From Gp6-AA40 sp035263125 (GTDB lineage Bacteria; Acidobacteriota; Vicinamibacteria; Vicinamibacterales; UBA2999), in the NCBI GenBank assembly GCA_035263125.1, contig DATFRP010000209.1:27535-91534 (forward strand): 64,000 nt of DNA, given 5' to 3'. This document shows positions 16,502-27,818 of this stretch, piece after piece (the stretch's first letter is position 1; each line of letters starts with the position of its first letter). Below the pieces are notes generated by a model, which saw only the letters and a program-made list of their open reading frames with translations, made no database searches and was not told where the DNA came from. Position numbers and translations under genes: made by a program.

Positions 16502-19500
16502 TCAATGACCGTGTCCGTGTTCGGTTGCCAGTTTCTGGGTCGGACTCGCGCCGGGTGCCGACGCGTGGCCTTTGGTGCCTATTACCTTCTCGACGGCCAC
16601 GTACAGCATCGGAATGAGGCAGACGCCCAGAATCGTGGCGATGAGCATCCCAGAGAAGACAGTCATCCCCATCACCTTGCGGGCTTCGGCACCGGCGCCC
16701 GATGCGGTGAGCAAGGGGACGACGCCGAGGATGAATGCGAACGCGGTCATCAGAATCGGACGGAAGCGGAGCTTCGCCGCGAGCAGCGCTGAGTCTACGA
16801 GGCCACCGCCCTTGTCGTGCTCCATCTTCGCGAACTCGACGATCAGGATCGCGTTCTTCGCGGCCAGACCGATGAGCATGATCAAGCCGATCTGCGCGAA
16901 GACGTTGTTGACGTAGCTCGGTGAGTACTGGCGCGCGAGCCACAGTCCGAGGTACGCGCCGAACGCGGCAAACGGCGTTCCCAGCAGCACGCTGAACGGC
17001 AGGCCCCAACTCTCGTACTGCGCCGCAAGGATGAGGAACACGAGAAAGACTGCGAGCCCGAAGACCAGCGCGACACCGGGCGCCCGCTTCTCCTGGAAGG
17101 ACATGTCCGCCCAGTCGTGTGTCATGTCGGCTGGTAGTACGTCGCGAGCGGTCTGCTCGAGCGCATCGAGCGCCTGTGCCGACGAAAAGCCTGGCGCCGG
17201 CACGCCCGTGACCTCCGCGGTGCGAAACAGGTTGAACCGGTTCGTGAACTCCGGCCCCGCTGTGGGTTCGGTCCGCAGCAGCGTGTCGAGCGGAACCATG
17301 CCGCCCTTCTGGTTCTTCACGAAGAAGAGCCCCAGCTGTTTGATGTCCCTGCGGAACTCGGGTTCGGCCTGCACGTACACCTTGTAGACACGACCGAAGC
17401 GGTTGAAATCGTTCACATAGGCGCTGCCGAGCAAGGCGCCGAGCGATGTGTTGACGTCGTTGAGCGGCACACCGGCCTTGAGCACCTTACTTCGATCGAT
17501 GTCGGCGTAAATCTGCGGAACCGTCGCACGATAGAGCGTGTTGATCCGGCCGATCTCGGGCCGCTTCCGCGCCGCGTCCATGAACCTGGCGGCCTGCTGC
17601 CCGAGGTACTCCGGTGGACCGCCACTGCGATCCTGTAACTGCATCGTGAAGCCGGCGCCGGTGCCCAGCCCGGGAATGGCAGGAGGTCCGAATGCCACGA
17701 CACCGGCTTCCGGTATCTGCTCCGCGAACGCCTTGTTCAGCGCGGCAACCACGCCATTGGCGTGCGACTCCGTCGTGTGCCGCTCCTCCCAGGGCTTCAG
17801 CTGCACGAAGAAGAAGCCCATGTTCGACGAATATGCGCTCGTGAGCAGCGAGTAACCGGTGATCGTATTGAAGCCTTCGACCGCTTCGTTGTGCTCCAGG
17901 ATCGCTTCGGCCTTGCGCATCACCGCGTCGGTCCGTTCGAGCGAAGCGGCATCGGGCAGCAGCGCATTGACGAGCAGATATCCCTGATCCTCTTCGGGTA
18001 CGAAGCCGGTCGGGATCCGTTGCACCAGCATGACGATCACGAAGATCAGCACACCGATGAACGCCAGGCTGCGGAACATCTTGCGGATCAAGATGGCGGC
18101 AAAACTGGTGTAGCGATCCGTCGTCCAGCCGAAGACGCGGTTGAACCAGTTGTAGAACGGCGTGAGCAGCGACTTCTTTCCTGTGGCGGGTTTCAGCAGA
18201 AGGGCCGACAGCGCCGGGCTCAGCGTGAGCGCGTTCACGACCGAGAGCAGCACCGACAGCGCGATCGTGATCGCGAACTGCTGATAGAGACGGCCTGTGA
18301 TCCCGCCCATGAAGCCGACCGGCACGAACACCGCCGCCAGGATCAAGCCGATCGCGATGACCGGACCGGAGACCTCCTCCATCGCCTTCAACGTCGCCTC
18401 CTTCGGCGACATCCCGTGCTCGATGTGGTGCATCACCGCCTCGACGACGACGATCGCGTCGTCAACGACGATGCCGATGGCGAGGACGAGCCCGAGCAGC
18501 GAGAGCACGTTGATCGAAAAGCCGAGGAGCGGGAAGAAGATGAATGCGCCGATGAGTGAGACCGGCACGGTCATCAGTGGGATGAGCGTGGCGCGCCAGT
18601 TCTGCAGGAACACGAAGACCACGAGGATGACGAGCACGACCGCCTCGAACAGGGTGTGCACGATCTCGTTGATGCCCTCGGTGACGGGTAGCGTCGTGTC
18701 GAGTGAGACCAGGTACTCCATGTCGCGCGGGAAGCGCGTCGAAAGATCTTTCATCGTCGCCTTGATGTTGTTGGCGACTTCCAGTGCATTCGTGCCGGGA
18801 ATCTGGAACACCGCAATCACCGCCGACGGCTGACCGTCGTGGCGGCCGACGGCGTTGTACAGCATCGTGCCGAGCTCGATCCTCGCGATGTCCTTGAGCT
18901 TGACCTGGGATCCGTCAGGGTTGGTCCGGACGATGATGTCGGCGAACTCCTCCTCCCTGAGCAACCGGCCCTGCGTGCGTACCGTGTACGTGTACTCCGT
19001 TCCCGCCGCGGCCGGCGGCCCGCCGATCTGGCCTGCCGGTAACAGCTGATTCTGCTGCGAGATCGCGTTCGCGATGTCGGGGATGGTGATGCCCAGCCTA
19101 CCGATCACATCAGGTCGCAGCCACACGCGCATCGCGTAGTCGCTGCCGCCAAACAGGTTGATCTGCCCCACCCCCTGGATGCGGGCGATCGCGTCGTTGA
19201 TGTTGATCGTCGTGTAGTTCGAGAGGAAGGCGCTGTCGTAGGTGCCCTTCGGCGATTTGATCGAGATGACGAGGAGGGGAAAGGCCAGCGCTTTCTTCAC
19301 CGACACGCCATAGTTCTTGACCGACTGCGGCATCTGCGGCATGCCCTGTGACACGCGGTTCTGCGTGAGCACGTTGTTCATATCGAGGTTCGACCCGACC
19401 TCGAACGAGACCTTCAGCGTCAACGTGCCGTCGTTGGCGTTGGTCGATTTCATGTAAATCATGTTCTCGACGCCGTTGATCTGCTGCTCGAGCGGTGTGG

Positions 19501-19684
19501 CGACCGAGGCCTCGACGTCGGTCGCGCTCGCGCCGACGAACGTGGTCGTCACCTGGATCATCGGCGGTACGATCTCGGGGTATTGCGCGATCGGCAGTCC
19601 GCTCATCGCAACCAGACCGACCAGGACGATGATGATCGACAGCACCATCGCGACGATCGGCCGGTTCACGAAGAAACTTGCCAT
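16502..19684 (-). CDS. RND multidrug efflux permease (HAE1/AcrB family)
   Basis: Protein of 1060 aa, the usual AcrB length, with 12 TM helices and two large periplasmic loops. The N-terminus MASFFVNRPIVAMVLSIIIVLVG is typical. The TM4 proton-relay aspartates are present in GIVVDDAIVVVEAV. GFVPEEDQGYL begins the second periplasmic loop, and the C-terminal half carries the RFRPILMTAFAFILGVVPL motif. It is the proton-driven inner-membrane pump of this operon, in the order adaptor-permease-channel. The substrate range cannot be read from sequence. Confidence 0.95.
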   Translation of the reverse strand: MASFFVNRPIVAMVLSIIIVLVGLVAMSGLPIAQYPEIVPPMIQVTTTFVGASATDVEASVATPLEQQINGVENMIYMKSTNANDGTLTLKVSFEVGSNLDMNNVLTQNRVSQGMPQMPQSVKNYGVSVKKALAFPLLVISIKSPKGTYDSAFLSNYTTININDAIARIQGVGQINLFGGSDYAMRVWLRPDVIGRLGITIPDIANAISQQNQLLPAGQIGGPPAAAGTEYTYTVRTQGRLLREEEFADIIVRTNPDGSQVKLKDIARIELGTMLYNAVGRHDGQPSAVIAVFQIPGTNALEVANNIKATMKDLSTRFPRDMEYLVSLDTTLPVTEGINEIVHTLFEAVVLVILVVFVFLQNWRATLIPLMTVPVSLIGAFIFFPLLGFSINVLSLLGLVLAIGIVVDDAIVVVEAVMHHIEHGMSPKEATLKAMEEVSGPVIAIGLILAAVFVPVGFMGGITGRLYQQFAITIALSVLLSVVNALTLSPALSALLLKPATGKKSLLTPFYNWFNRVFGWTTDRYTSFAAILIRKMFRSLAFIGVLIFVIVMLVQRIPTGFVPEEDQGYLLVNALLPDAASLERTDAVMRKAEAILEHNEAVEGFNTITGYSLLTSAYSSNMGFFFVQLKPWEERHTTESHANGVVAALNKAFAEQIPEAGVVAFGPPAIPGLGTGAGFTMQLQDRSGGPPEYLGQQAARFMDAARKRPEIGRINTLYRATVPQIYADIDRSKVLKAGVPLNDVNTSLGALLGSAYVNDFNRFGRVYKVYVQAEPEFRRDIKQLGLFFVKNQKGGMVPLDTLLRTEPTAGPEFTNRFNLFRTAEVTGVPAPGFSSAQALDALEQTARDVLPADMTHDWADMSFQEKRAPGVALVFGLAVFLVFLILAAQYESWGLPFSVLLGTPFAAFGAYLGLWLARQYSPSYVNNVFAQIGLIMLIGLAAKNAILIVEFAKMEHDKGGGLVDSALLAAKLRFRPILMTAFAFILGVVPLLTASGAGAEARKVMGMTVFSGMLIATILGVCLIPMLYVAVEKVIGTKGHASAPGASPTQKLATEHGHGH

Positions 19685-19687
19685 GGT

Positions 19688-20860
19688 CTACTTCTCCGCC
19701 TTGGCCGCCGGCGCCGCCTCGCCCTTGGCCGGTGTCTCGGGCGCCGGCTTGGCGTTGACCGTCAGACCATCGCGCACCCGCTGCAGGCCTTCGACCACGA
19801 CTCGCTCGCCCGGCTTGAGCCCCTCTTCGATCACCCAGAGCGAGTCGACCTTCTGTCCGACCTTCACGTTTCGGAATCCGACCTTGTTCTGGGCGTCCAC
19901 CACCGCAACGCTGTACAGGTTCTGCAGCTCCTGCACCGCGCGCTGCGGAACGAGAAGCGCGTTCGGTGTGGTATCGAGCAGAATGCGCGCGCGGCCGTAC
20001 TGACCCGGACGCAGCAGCTGGTCCGGGTTCGGGAATTCGATCTGAATACCGAGCGTGCCGGTTGTCGGATCGACAGCTCGATCGACCGTGACAATGTGGC
20101 CGGTGGACGGATGCACAGTGCCGTCGGTCAAGATGAGTTGAATGCCCGCTGCGCGCGGCGGCTGGCCGCTGCGCGACGGACTACGTCTCGCCACCCGCAG
20201 GTAATCGGCTTCCGTCGCCCCGACGCGGAAGAGGATCGGATCGATTTTGGAAATCGTGGTGAGGAGCGTGTTCTCTCCGCGGCCGACGAGATTGCCCGGC
20301 TTCACGAGCGTGGTACCGACCAGCCCGGTGATCGGCGCCGTGATCCGCGTGTACCCGAGATCGAGCGCCGCCTTGTCGACCGCGGCCCTCATCGCCGCCA
20401 CCTGCGATCGCGAGGCATCCTGGGCGGCGAGCGCATCGTCGAGCTCCTGCTTGCTCACCGCCTGTTTCGCCGCGAGCGGCTTGTAGCGCTCGACGTCGTT
20501 ATTCGCCTTCTCGAGCCGTGCCTCTGCTGTCGACTGGTCAGCTTTGGCCTGCGCGAGCGCGGCCTCGAGCGGCTTCCGGTCGATCTGGTAAAGCAGCGTC
20601 CCCTGCTTCACGAACGACCCCTCCTGGAAGTGCATCGACTCGAGCACACCCTCGACTCGAGCGCGAAGCTCCGTGTCCTGGGATCCGAGCGTCTGACCGA
20701 CCAGTTCCAGGTACTCCGGCACATCCTTCTGGACGACCTCGGTCACGTAGACCTCGGTCGGCTGCGCCGCGGTGGGCGCCGCCTTTTTCTCGCATCCGAC
20801 GCTGATGGCGATCGCGATCGCTCCGGCAGCGAGCATCATCCGTCTGGCGTCCGCTCCCAT
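19688..20860 (-). CDS. RND efflux periplasmic adaptor (MFP, AcrA family)
   Basis: Protein of 390 aa from the ATG at 20860, preceded by AAGGA. The signal sequence has a lipoprotein-like Cys (AIAISVGCEKK). The order follows AcrA: lipoyl half-motif (VEGVLESMHFQEGSFVKQGTLLYQID), alpha-hairpin coiled coil (about 100-165), second lipoyl half (YTRITAPITGLVG), then beta-barrel and membrane-proximal domain (LRPGQYGRARI). It bridges the permease and outer-membrane channel and is the first gene of the operon. Confidence 0.92.
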   Translation of the reverse strand: MGADARRMMLAAGAIAIAISVGCEKKAAPTAAQPTEVYVTEVVQKDVPEYLELVGQTLGSQDTELRARVEGVLESMHFQEGSFVKQGTLLYQIDRKPLEAALAQAKADQSTAEARLEKANNDVERYKPLAAKQAVSKQELDDALAAQDASRSQVAAMRAAVDKAALDLGYTRITAPITGLVGTTLVKPGNLVGRGENTLLTTISKIDPILFRVGATEADYLRVARRSPSRSGQPPRAAGIQLILTDGTVHPSTGHIVTVDRAVDPTTGTLGIQIEFPNPDQLLRPGQYGRARILLDTTPNALLVPQRAVQELQNLYSVAVVDAQNKVGFRNVKVGQKVDSLWVIEEGLKPGERVVVEGLQRVRDGLTVNAKPAPETPAKGEAAPAAKAEK

Positions 20861-21238
20861 GCTCACGTCCTTCTCTCTCGACACGAATCGGCCAGCCCTC
20901 GTTGAACCGCGGGTGACCGCACAGTTCCGCGCGAACGCACGGCGCATGAGCGTCCGCGCTGGAGCAGAATCGAGGTCGAGCACATCGTGTGCCAGTGAAC
21001 GAACCTGAGCGCGAATCAAGGATCGCCGTCGCGAAAATGGTTCGCTCGGCAAAGCGTTCGCCTCGTCGGATCGCCACCGGTCTTCTCCAACCCGATCTGC
21101 TCTCCTGCGGAGTGGAGGGGCTCCGGAGTTTCGGAGGTCCCGTGATCGATCGCCCCACGGAATGTCGTCGCCCGGTGCGGTCACCACGGCCGAGCACCGG
21201 CTTTGCCGCTGGTACGCAGCATGCTCTTCGCACACGTC
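20861..21238. other. Divergent intergenic region between RND operon and atp-side genes
   Basis: A gap of about 380 bases that should hold the promoter of the RND operon (- strand) and that of the gene at 21239. No regulator gene, clear -35/-10 pair or long palindrome was recognised. Open frames here are extensions of neighbours with no protein-like content. Confidence 0.4.
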
Positions 21239-21814
21239 ATGCACACGACCACGTTCACCGTCGTTCGATCGCTTGTGTCATCCCTGGTGGCTTCGCTCTG
21301 CGCCGTGACGCTCGTGCACGCGCAGGCGGAAACGTTCGCGGCGGTCGCGTCCATGAAAACGGCGGGCGGAGTCAGCACCACTGCTCCGCTCACGGTTGTG
21401 GTCAAGCAGTTCGCCACTGATGCGGACCAGGCGGCGCTCGTCGCGGCCGTGAAAACCGGAAACACCGCGGCTGTCCGAGACTGGCTGCAGAAACGGCCGG
21501 ATGCCGGAACGCTTCAGATCGGATCGCGCCGCACAGCCATCAAGTACGTCTACGGCAGACCAACCGCGGATGGCCGTCTGATCACGGTGGCCACGGCAGA
21601 GCCGATTGCGTTCGTCGGCGCGGGCCTGCCGGAAGCCAAGCCCACGGCCGGGTACGAGCTCGGACTCGTGCTCCTCAACGTCACCGCCTCCGGGCCCGGG
21701 CACGGCGAGCTCTCGCCCGCGGCGAAGGTGCGCGTCAACGATCAGGGCGCGCTCGTCACCGAGGACTACAACGCGGCCAACGTCGTGCAGCTGTCGAACG
21801 TGGTCAAGAAGTAG
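21239..21814 (+). CDS. Secreted protein of unknown function
   Basis: Protein of about 191 aa with a signal peptide (MHTTTFTVVRSLVSSLVASLCAVTLVHAQA). The start is uncertain: an in-frame ATG at 21221 would add six residues. The mature part begins with AETFAAVASMKTAGGVSTTAPLTVVVKQFATDAD and includes TAIKYVYGRPTADGRLITVATAEPI and GYELGLVLLNV. It looks globular and periplasmic; no domain is recognised. It ends 9 bases before atpB and may be co-transcribed with the ATP synthase, though a mechanistic link is not evident. Confidence 0.6.
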   Translation: MHTTTFTVVRSLVSSLVASLCAVTLVHAQAETFAAVASMKTAGGVSTTAPLTVVVKQFATDADQAALVAAVKTGNTAAVRDWLQKRPDAGTLQIGSRRTAIKYVYGRPTADGRLITVATAEPIAFVGAGLPEAKPTAGYELGLVLLNVTASGPGHGELSPAAKVRVNDQGALVTEDYNAANVVQLSNVVKK

Positions 21815-21823
21815 AAGCAGTCC

Positions 21824-22714
21824 ATGACGCCGAGGTCGACGAGCGCTCGAGCGGTGATGGCAACGGCCCTGACCGTTGCCTTGAGTGCGACGGCAGCGGC
21901 CGCCGTCGAGGAACACGCGCTGTCACAGAAGGCGCTGGAGATCGCCCGTCCCTTCGGCTTCCCGATCACCAACTCGATGATCGTCACGTGGATCACGGCG
22001 ATTCTGCTCATCCTGTTCGTCCGCATGGCCACCCGATCGATGAAGCAGGTGCCGACCGGATCACAGAACTTCGTCGAGTGGCTCGTCGAAAGCCTCTACA
22101 ACTTTCTCCAAGGCATCCTCGGGCCGCACTTGGTACGGCGGACCTTCTGGTTCTTCGCCACGATCTTCATCTTCATCCTCGCGACCAACTGGATCGGCCT
22201 CGTACCTGGCGTTGGTTCCATCGGCTGGGGGCACGCGACTCCAGAGGGCTTCCGGATCGAGGAACCGTTCTTCCGCGGGGCGAACGCCGACGTCAACCTG
22301 ACGCTGGCGATGGCCCTGATGTTCTTCGCGTGCTGGATCGTCTGGGGTGTGCGCGAAATAGGTCCGATCGGTGTCTTCAAAGAGCTGTTTGCCCCGAAGG
22401 GAAAGAGCACCGGGGCGTTGAGGATACTGCTGATCGCGGTCTTCTTTGTTGCCGGTGTGCTCGAGGTGATCTCGATCGTGTTCCGACCTATCTCTCTGAG
22501 CTTTCGACTGTACGGAAACATTTTCGCGGGCGAAACGATGCTCGAGACGATGGCCGCGGTTCCGGGTATCGGCTGGTTGGTACAAGTGCCGTTCTATTTG
22601 ATGGAATTGCTGGTCGGCTTCGTTCAGGCACTGGTCTTCATGCTCCTGACGGCTGTCTTTACGCTGCTGCTCGTCCAGCATCACGACAGTGAACCAGCGG
22701 TCGCGCACGACTGA
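21824..22714 (+). CDS. atpB: F-type ATP synthase subunit a
   Basis: Membrane stator and proton half-channel subunit, 296 aa. The essential arginine helix is visible as SLSFRLYGNIFAGE, followed by LVQVPFYLMELLVGFVQALVF. A signal-like N-terminus (residues 1-27, TALSATAAAAVEEHAL) precedes the first conserved helix. It is the first gene of an intact atpBEFHAGDC operon; no atpI is found before it. Confidence 0.95.
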   Translation: MTPRSTSARAVMATALTVALSATAAAAVEEHALSQKALEIARPFGFPITNSMIVTWITAILLILFVRMATRSMKQVPTGSQNFVEWLVESLYNFLQGILGPHLVRRTFWFFATIFIFILATNWIGLVPGVGSIGWGHATPEGFRIEEPFFRGANADVNLTLAMALMFFACWIVWGVREIGPIGVFKELFAPKGKSTGALRILLIAVFFVAGVLEVISIVFRPISLSFRLYGNIFAGETMLETMAAVPGIGWLVQVPFYLMELLVGFVQALVFMLLTAVFTLLLVQHHDSEPAVAHD

Positions 22715-22731
22715 GGAAGGACAACACACCT

Positions 22732-22920
22732 ATGATGGGCAACCTGCACGTCGGCCTCGCGGCGCTGGGCGCTGCGCTCGCCGTTGGCTTGATCGGAATG
22801 AAAGCCTCCGACGCGGTCGGACGCAATCCCGGGGCTTCGACGCCGATCCTCGTTCAGTCGATCCTGGCGATCGCCTTCGCCGAGGCCGTCGTCTTTTACA
22901 CCCTGTTCCTGGTTCGGTGA
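22732..22920 (+). CDS. atpE: F-type ATP synthase subunit c (short form)
   Basis: Rotor-ring proteolipid of 62 aa (61 if the second ATG is used), against the usual 70-80. Helix 1 is glycine/alanine-rich (GLAALGAALAVGLIG), the loop is GRNP, and helix 2 carries the ion-binding Glu in AFAEAVVFYTLF. The residue after Glu is Ala and the loop lacks the Gln/Ser set known from Na+-binding rings, so proton coupling is likelier. The N-terminus lacks about ten residues compared with the E. coli protein, and no upstream in-frame start exists. Confidence 0.9.
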   Translation: MMGNLHVGLAALGAALAVGLIGMKASDAVGRNPGASTPILVQSILAIAFAEAVVFYTLFLVR

Positions 22921-22969
22921 CGCGCGTAGGCGCACGCGCTACCAGGTCCGCAACCAACGGGCGCACAAG

Positions 22970-23515
22970 ATGACCGTGCTTGCATTACTCGCACAGGCTG
23001 GCGGCGAGGGGCGGGTCGAGACGATCGCCAGGACGTTCGGGGTGGACTGGCCTCACCTCACCGCCCAGATCATCAGCTTCTCCATCGTCTGCGCGCTGCT
23101 CTACTGGCTCGCCTACAAACCGGTGCTGCGGATGCTCGATGCGCGACGGCAGCAGATCGCACAAGGGCTCGCCAACACCGAGAAGATCAACGCGGCGCTC
23201 GCCGGCATCGAGGCCCAGCGTCAGGGCATCATGGCCGACGCGCAGGCGCAATCCACGCGGCTCATCGCCGAGGCGCGCGACGTCGCCAAACGGCTGCGTG
23301 AACAGGAAACGCAGCGGGCCGCCGCCACGGCTGAACAAATCGTCATCAAAGCCAAAGACGCTGCAGTCCAGGAGCACACACGGATGCTGGCCGAGCTCAA
23401 ACACGAAGTCGGCCGACTCGTCGTCCAGACGACGGCAGCCGTGGTCGGCAAGGCGCTCACGCCGGAGGATCAGCGGCGGCTCGCAGAAGAGGCTGCCAGG
23501 CAGCTGACGACGTAA
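22970..23515 (+). CDS. atpF: F-type ATP synthase subunit b
   Basis: Peripheral stalk subunit of 181 aa. A single TM segment lies at about residues 32-50 (AQIISFSIVCALLYWLAYKPV). A long charged, Ala/Gln-rich coiled coil (LDARRQQIAQGLANTEKI... to the end) forms the stalk. It dimerises and holds delta and F1 to the a subunit. It lies between the c and delta genes, as in most bacterial operons. Confidence 0.93.
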   Translation: MTVLALLAQAGGEGRVETIARTFGVDWPHLTAQIISFSIVCALLYWLAYKPVLRMLDARRQQIAQGLANTEKINAALAGIEAQRQGIMADAQAQSTRLIAEARDVAKRLREQETQRAAATAEQIVIKAKDAAVQEHTRMLAELKHEVGRLVVQTTAAVVGKALTPEDQRRLAEEAARQLTT

Positions 23516-23530
23516 CGAGGAGCTGCGGCA

Positions 23531-23923
23531 ATGAAGACCACGCGGCAATCGAAACGAGAAGCCAGACAGCTCTTCAGCATCTGCGTGGTGAACGGACATC
23601 TCGATGAGAATCGCGTGAAGCAGATCGTCCAGCGCGTCGTGAGCGATGGGCGCCACGGCGGTCTGACGACTCTAAGCCGTTTCCTGCGCCTAGTGAGGCT
23701 CGACCGCGCCCGGCACAGCGCGCTGGTGGAAAGCGCGGTGCCCCTTTCACAAGAGATTCGGACGCGCATCGAAGACAGCCTCCGACGTGAGCATGGTCCC
23801 GGTCTCGTCACGACATTCACGGAGAACCGGGCGCTCCTTGCCGGCCTGCGTATTCAAGTCGGCAGCGACGTGTACGACGGGAGCGTGCAGGGTCGGTTGA
23901 ACGCGCTGGAAACACGTCTGTGA
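23531..23923 (+). CDS. atpH: F-type ATP synthase subunit delta (short form)
   Basis: Protein of 130 aa, about 50 shorter than typical OSCP/delta. The conserved C-terminal signature is intact (LLAGLRIQVGSDVYDGSVQGRLNALE). The N-terminal helical bundle is abbreviated, and the protein starts MKTTRQSKREARQLFSIC. It links the b stalk to the crown of F1. The start is well placed after GAGGAGCTGCGGCA, so the shortness is not an annotation artefact. Confidence 0.85.
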   Translation: MKTTRQSKREARQLFSICVVNGHLDENRVKQIVQRVVSDGRHGGLTTLSRFLRLVRLDRARHSALVESAVPLSQEIRTRIEDSLRREHGPGLVTTFTENRALLAGLRIQVGSDVYDGSVQGRLNALETRL

Positions 23924-23988
23924 TTGGGCCGGCTGAACCACCGTAGCCTTTGGCGAAGGTGGTCAGGCGGCCCACTCGAGGTGAGCGC

Positions 23989-25521
<1,533 letters not shown>

Positions 25522-25524
25522 GCC

Positions 25525-26391
25525 ATGGCCGGCACACGCGAACTTCGGCGACGCATCCGATCGATCGGCAGCACGGCGCAGATCACGAAGGCCATGCAGA
25601 TGGTCGCCGCCTCGAAGATGCGCAAGGCACAGCAGGCAGCGGTCGTCGCACGTCCGTTTCTCCAGTTGATGTACCGGATTCAGCGCAAGGCGGCGACGCG
25701 CGAGCTCGAGTTCACGCATCCATTGATGCGGAAGCGCCCGGTCCGCAAGCGCGCCATCGTGTTGATCTCGTCGGACAAAGGCCTCTGCGGCGCGCTCAAC
25801 AGCAACCTGTTCCGCCTGGTCGGACGATTCGATCCGCACTCGACCGTCTTCATCGCGGCCGGACGGAGAGGGGCGCAGTTCGTTGCGCGCACGCGCCGGC
25901 AGCTGCTGGCCGAGTTCCCTTACGGCGACACTCCTCGATTCTCCGAGGCGCGCGCGGTGTCCACACTCTGCCGCGATCTCTTCCTGAAGGGTGAAGTGGA
26001 CGAAGTCCAGATCGTCACCTCACGATTCGTCAACACGCTGACCCAGACCGCCATCGCGGTCGAGATTCTTCCGATCGGCGAGATCACGGGCATCAAGATC
26101 CCTGGGGCGGAGCCTGAGGAGGCGTTGGCAGCCGACACATCGGAGTTCGTCTTCGAGCCCGGCCCCAAGGCCGTGCTCGATTATCTGGCGCTGCACTATC
26201 TCGAGATCGTCATGTATCTCGCGATGCTGAACGCGAAAGCGAGCGAGCAGAGCGCGCGCATGGTCTCGATGAAGAGCGCCACCGACAACGCCGAGACCAT
26301 GATCAAAGACCTGACGCTCGAATACAACAAGCTGCGTCAGGGATCGATCACGCAGGAGCTGCTCGAGATCGCCGGCGGGCAGGCGCAGTAA
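25525..26391 (+). CDS. atpG: F-type ATP synthase subunit gamma
   Basis: Central shaft subunit of 288 aa. The N-terminal helix GTRELRRRIRSIGSTAQITKAMQMVAASKM and the C-terminal helix MVSMKSATDNAETMIKDLTLEYNKLRQGSITQELLEI are the diagnostic coiled-coil ends. The start is four codon positions from the alpha stop. Confidence 0.95.
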   Translation: MAGTRELRRRIRSIGSTAQITKAMQMVAASKMRKAQQAAVVARPFLQLMYRIQRKAATRELEFTHPLMRKRPVRKRAIVLISSDKGLCGALNSNLFRLVGRFDPHSTVFIAAGRRGAQFVARTRRQLLAEFPYGDTPRFSEARAVSTLCRDLFLKGEVDEVQIVTSRFVNTLTQTAIAVEILPIGEITGIKIPGAEPEEALAADTSEFVFEPGPKAVLDYLALHYLEIVMYLAMLNAKASEQSARMVSMKSATDNAETMIKDLTLEYNKLRQGSITQELLEIAGGQAQ

Positions 26392-26409
26392 CGATGCGAG
26401 GACACGCGC

Positions 26410-27813
26410 ATGAACACAGGCACGATCGTTCAAGTCGTCGGCCCAGTCGTCGATGTCGCCTTTCCGGAGACGCTGCCGCCGATCTCCAACGCCTTGACCG
26501 TCGAATACACAATCGGTAATCAGCCGACGAAGCTGACGCTCGAGGTGCAGCAGCATCTCGGCGATCGATGGGTCAGGACGGTCTCGATGTCCGGCACCGA
26601 AGGTCTGAAGCGCGGCTACACCGCGACCGACACGGGTGGCCCGATCAGCGTGCCGGTCGGGCCCGGCGTCATGGGACGCGTGCTCGATGTCACCGGCGCC
26701 CCCATCGACGAGCGCGGCCCGGTCGTCGCCGAGAAGCACTACCCCATCCACCGTCCCGCGCCCCCTCTCGTCGATCAGTCGACGTCCCCGCAACTGCTGT
26801 TCACGGGCATCAAGGTGATCGATCTGATCTGCCCGTTCCTCAAGGGCGGCAAGATCGGCGCGTTCGGCGGCGCCGGCGTCGGCAAGACCGTGGTGATCAT
26901 GGAGTTGATCAACAACATCGCCAAGCTGCATGGCGGGGTGTCGGTGTTCGCGGGCGTTGGCGAGCGGACACGTGAGGGCAACGACCTCTATCACGAGATG
27001 ACCACGGCCGGCGTCATCAACCAGCAGAATCTGAATGCCTCCAAGATCGCGCTGGTCTATGGACAGATGAACGAGCCTCCGGGCGCACGATTGCGCGTCG
27101 CGCTGTCCGGCCTTGCGATCACCGAGTACTTCCGCGACGAGAAGAACCAGGACGTGCTGCTCTTCATCGACAACATCTTCCGCTTCTCACAAGCGGGCTC
27201 CGAGGTCTCGGCGCTCCTGGGTCGCACCGCGAGCGCCGTCGGATATCAGCCGACGCTCGCCGCCGAGATGGGCGCTTTGCAGGAACGGATCACCTCGACG
27301 AAGAAGGGGTCGATCACATCCTTCCAGGCGGTGTACGTGCCGGCCGACGACTTGACCGATCCTGCACCCGCGACGACCTTCGCGCATCTGGACGCGACCA
27401 TCGTGCTCGAGCGATCGATCGCCGAGCTCGGGATCTATCCGGCGGTTGATCCGCTGGCGTCGACATCCCGCGCGCTCGCGCCTGAAATCGTCGGGAAAGA
27501 ACATTACGACGTCGCGCGCGGCGTCCAGAAGGTGCTGCAGCGGTTCAAGGATCTGCGCGACATCATCGCGATTCTGGGTATGGACGAACTCTCACCGGAA
27601 GACAAGCAGACGGTCTTCCGCGCACGAAAGATTCAGCGCTTCTTGAGCCAGCCGTTCAGCTCGGCGCAGGTCTTCACGGGGCGTGAAGGCCGACAGGTCC
27701 CGGTCGCTGACACGGTCCGAGCGTTCAAGGAAATCCTCGACGGCAAACACGATGATGTCGCCGAGGACAACTTCTACATGAAGGGCGGCATCGAGGAGAT
27801 CCGGCAGGGCTGA
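26410..27813 (+). CDS. atpD: F-type ATP synthase subunit beta
   Basis: Catalytic subunit of 467 aa. The P-loop is GGAGVGKT (residues 153-160), followed by VFAGVGERTREGNDLYHEM with the catalytic Glu and by LLFIDNIFRFSQAGSEVSALLGR (Walker B region). All catalytic features are canonical, in contrast to the variant loop in alpha. Confidence 0.97.
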   Translation: MNTGTIVQVVGPVVDVAFPETLPPISNALTVEYTIGNQPTKLTLEVQQHLGDRWVRTVSMSGTEGLKRGYTATDTGGPISVPVGPGVMGRVLDVTGAPIDERGPVVAEKHYPIHRPAPPLVDQSTSPQLLFTGIKVIDLICPFLKGGKIGAFGGAGVGKTVVIMELINNIAKLHGGVSVFAGVGERTREGNDLYHEMTTAGVINQQNLNASKIALVYGQMNEPPGARLRVALSGLAITEYFRDEKNQDVLLFIDNIFRFSQAGSEVSALLGRTASAVGYQPTLAAEMGALQERITSTKKGSITSFQAVYVPADDLTDPAPATTFAHLDATIVLERSIAELGIYPAVDPLASTSRALAPEIVGKEHYDVARGVQKVLQRFKDLRDIIAILGMDELSPEDKQTVFRARKIQRFLSQPFSSAQVFTGREGRQVPVADTVRAFKEILDGKHDDVAEDNFYMKGGIEEIRQG

Positions 27814-27818
27814 CAGCC

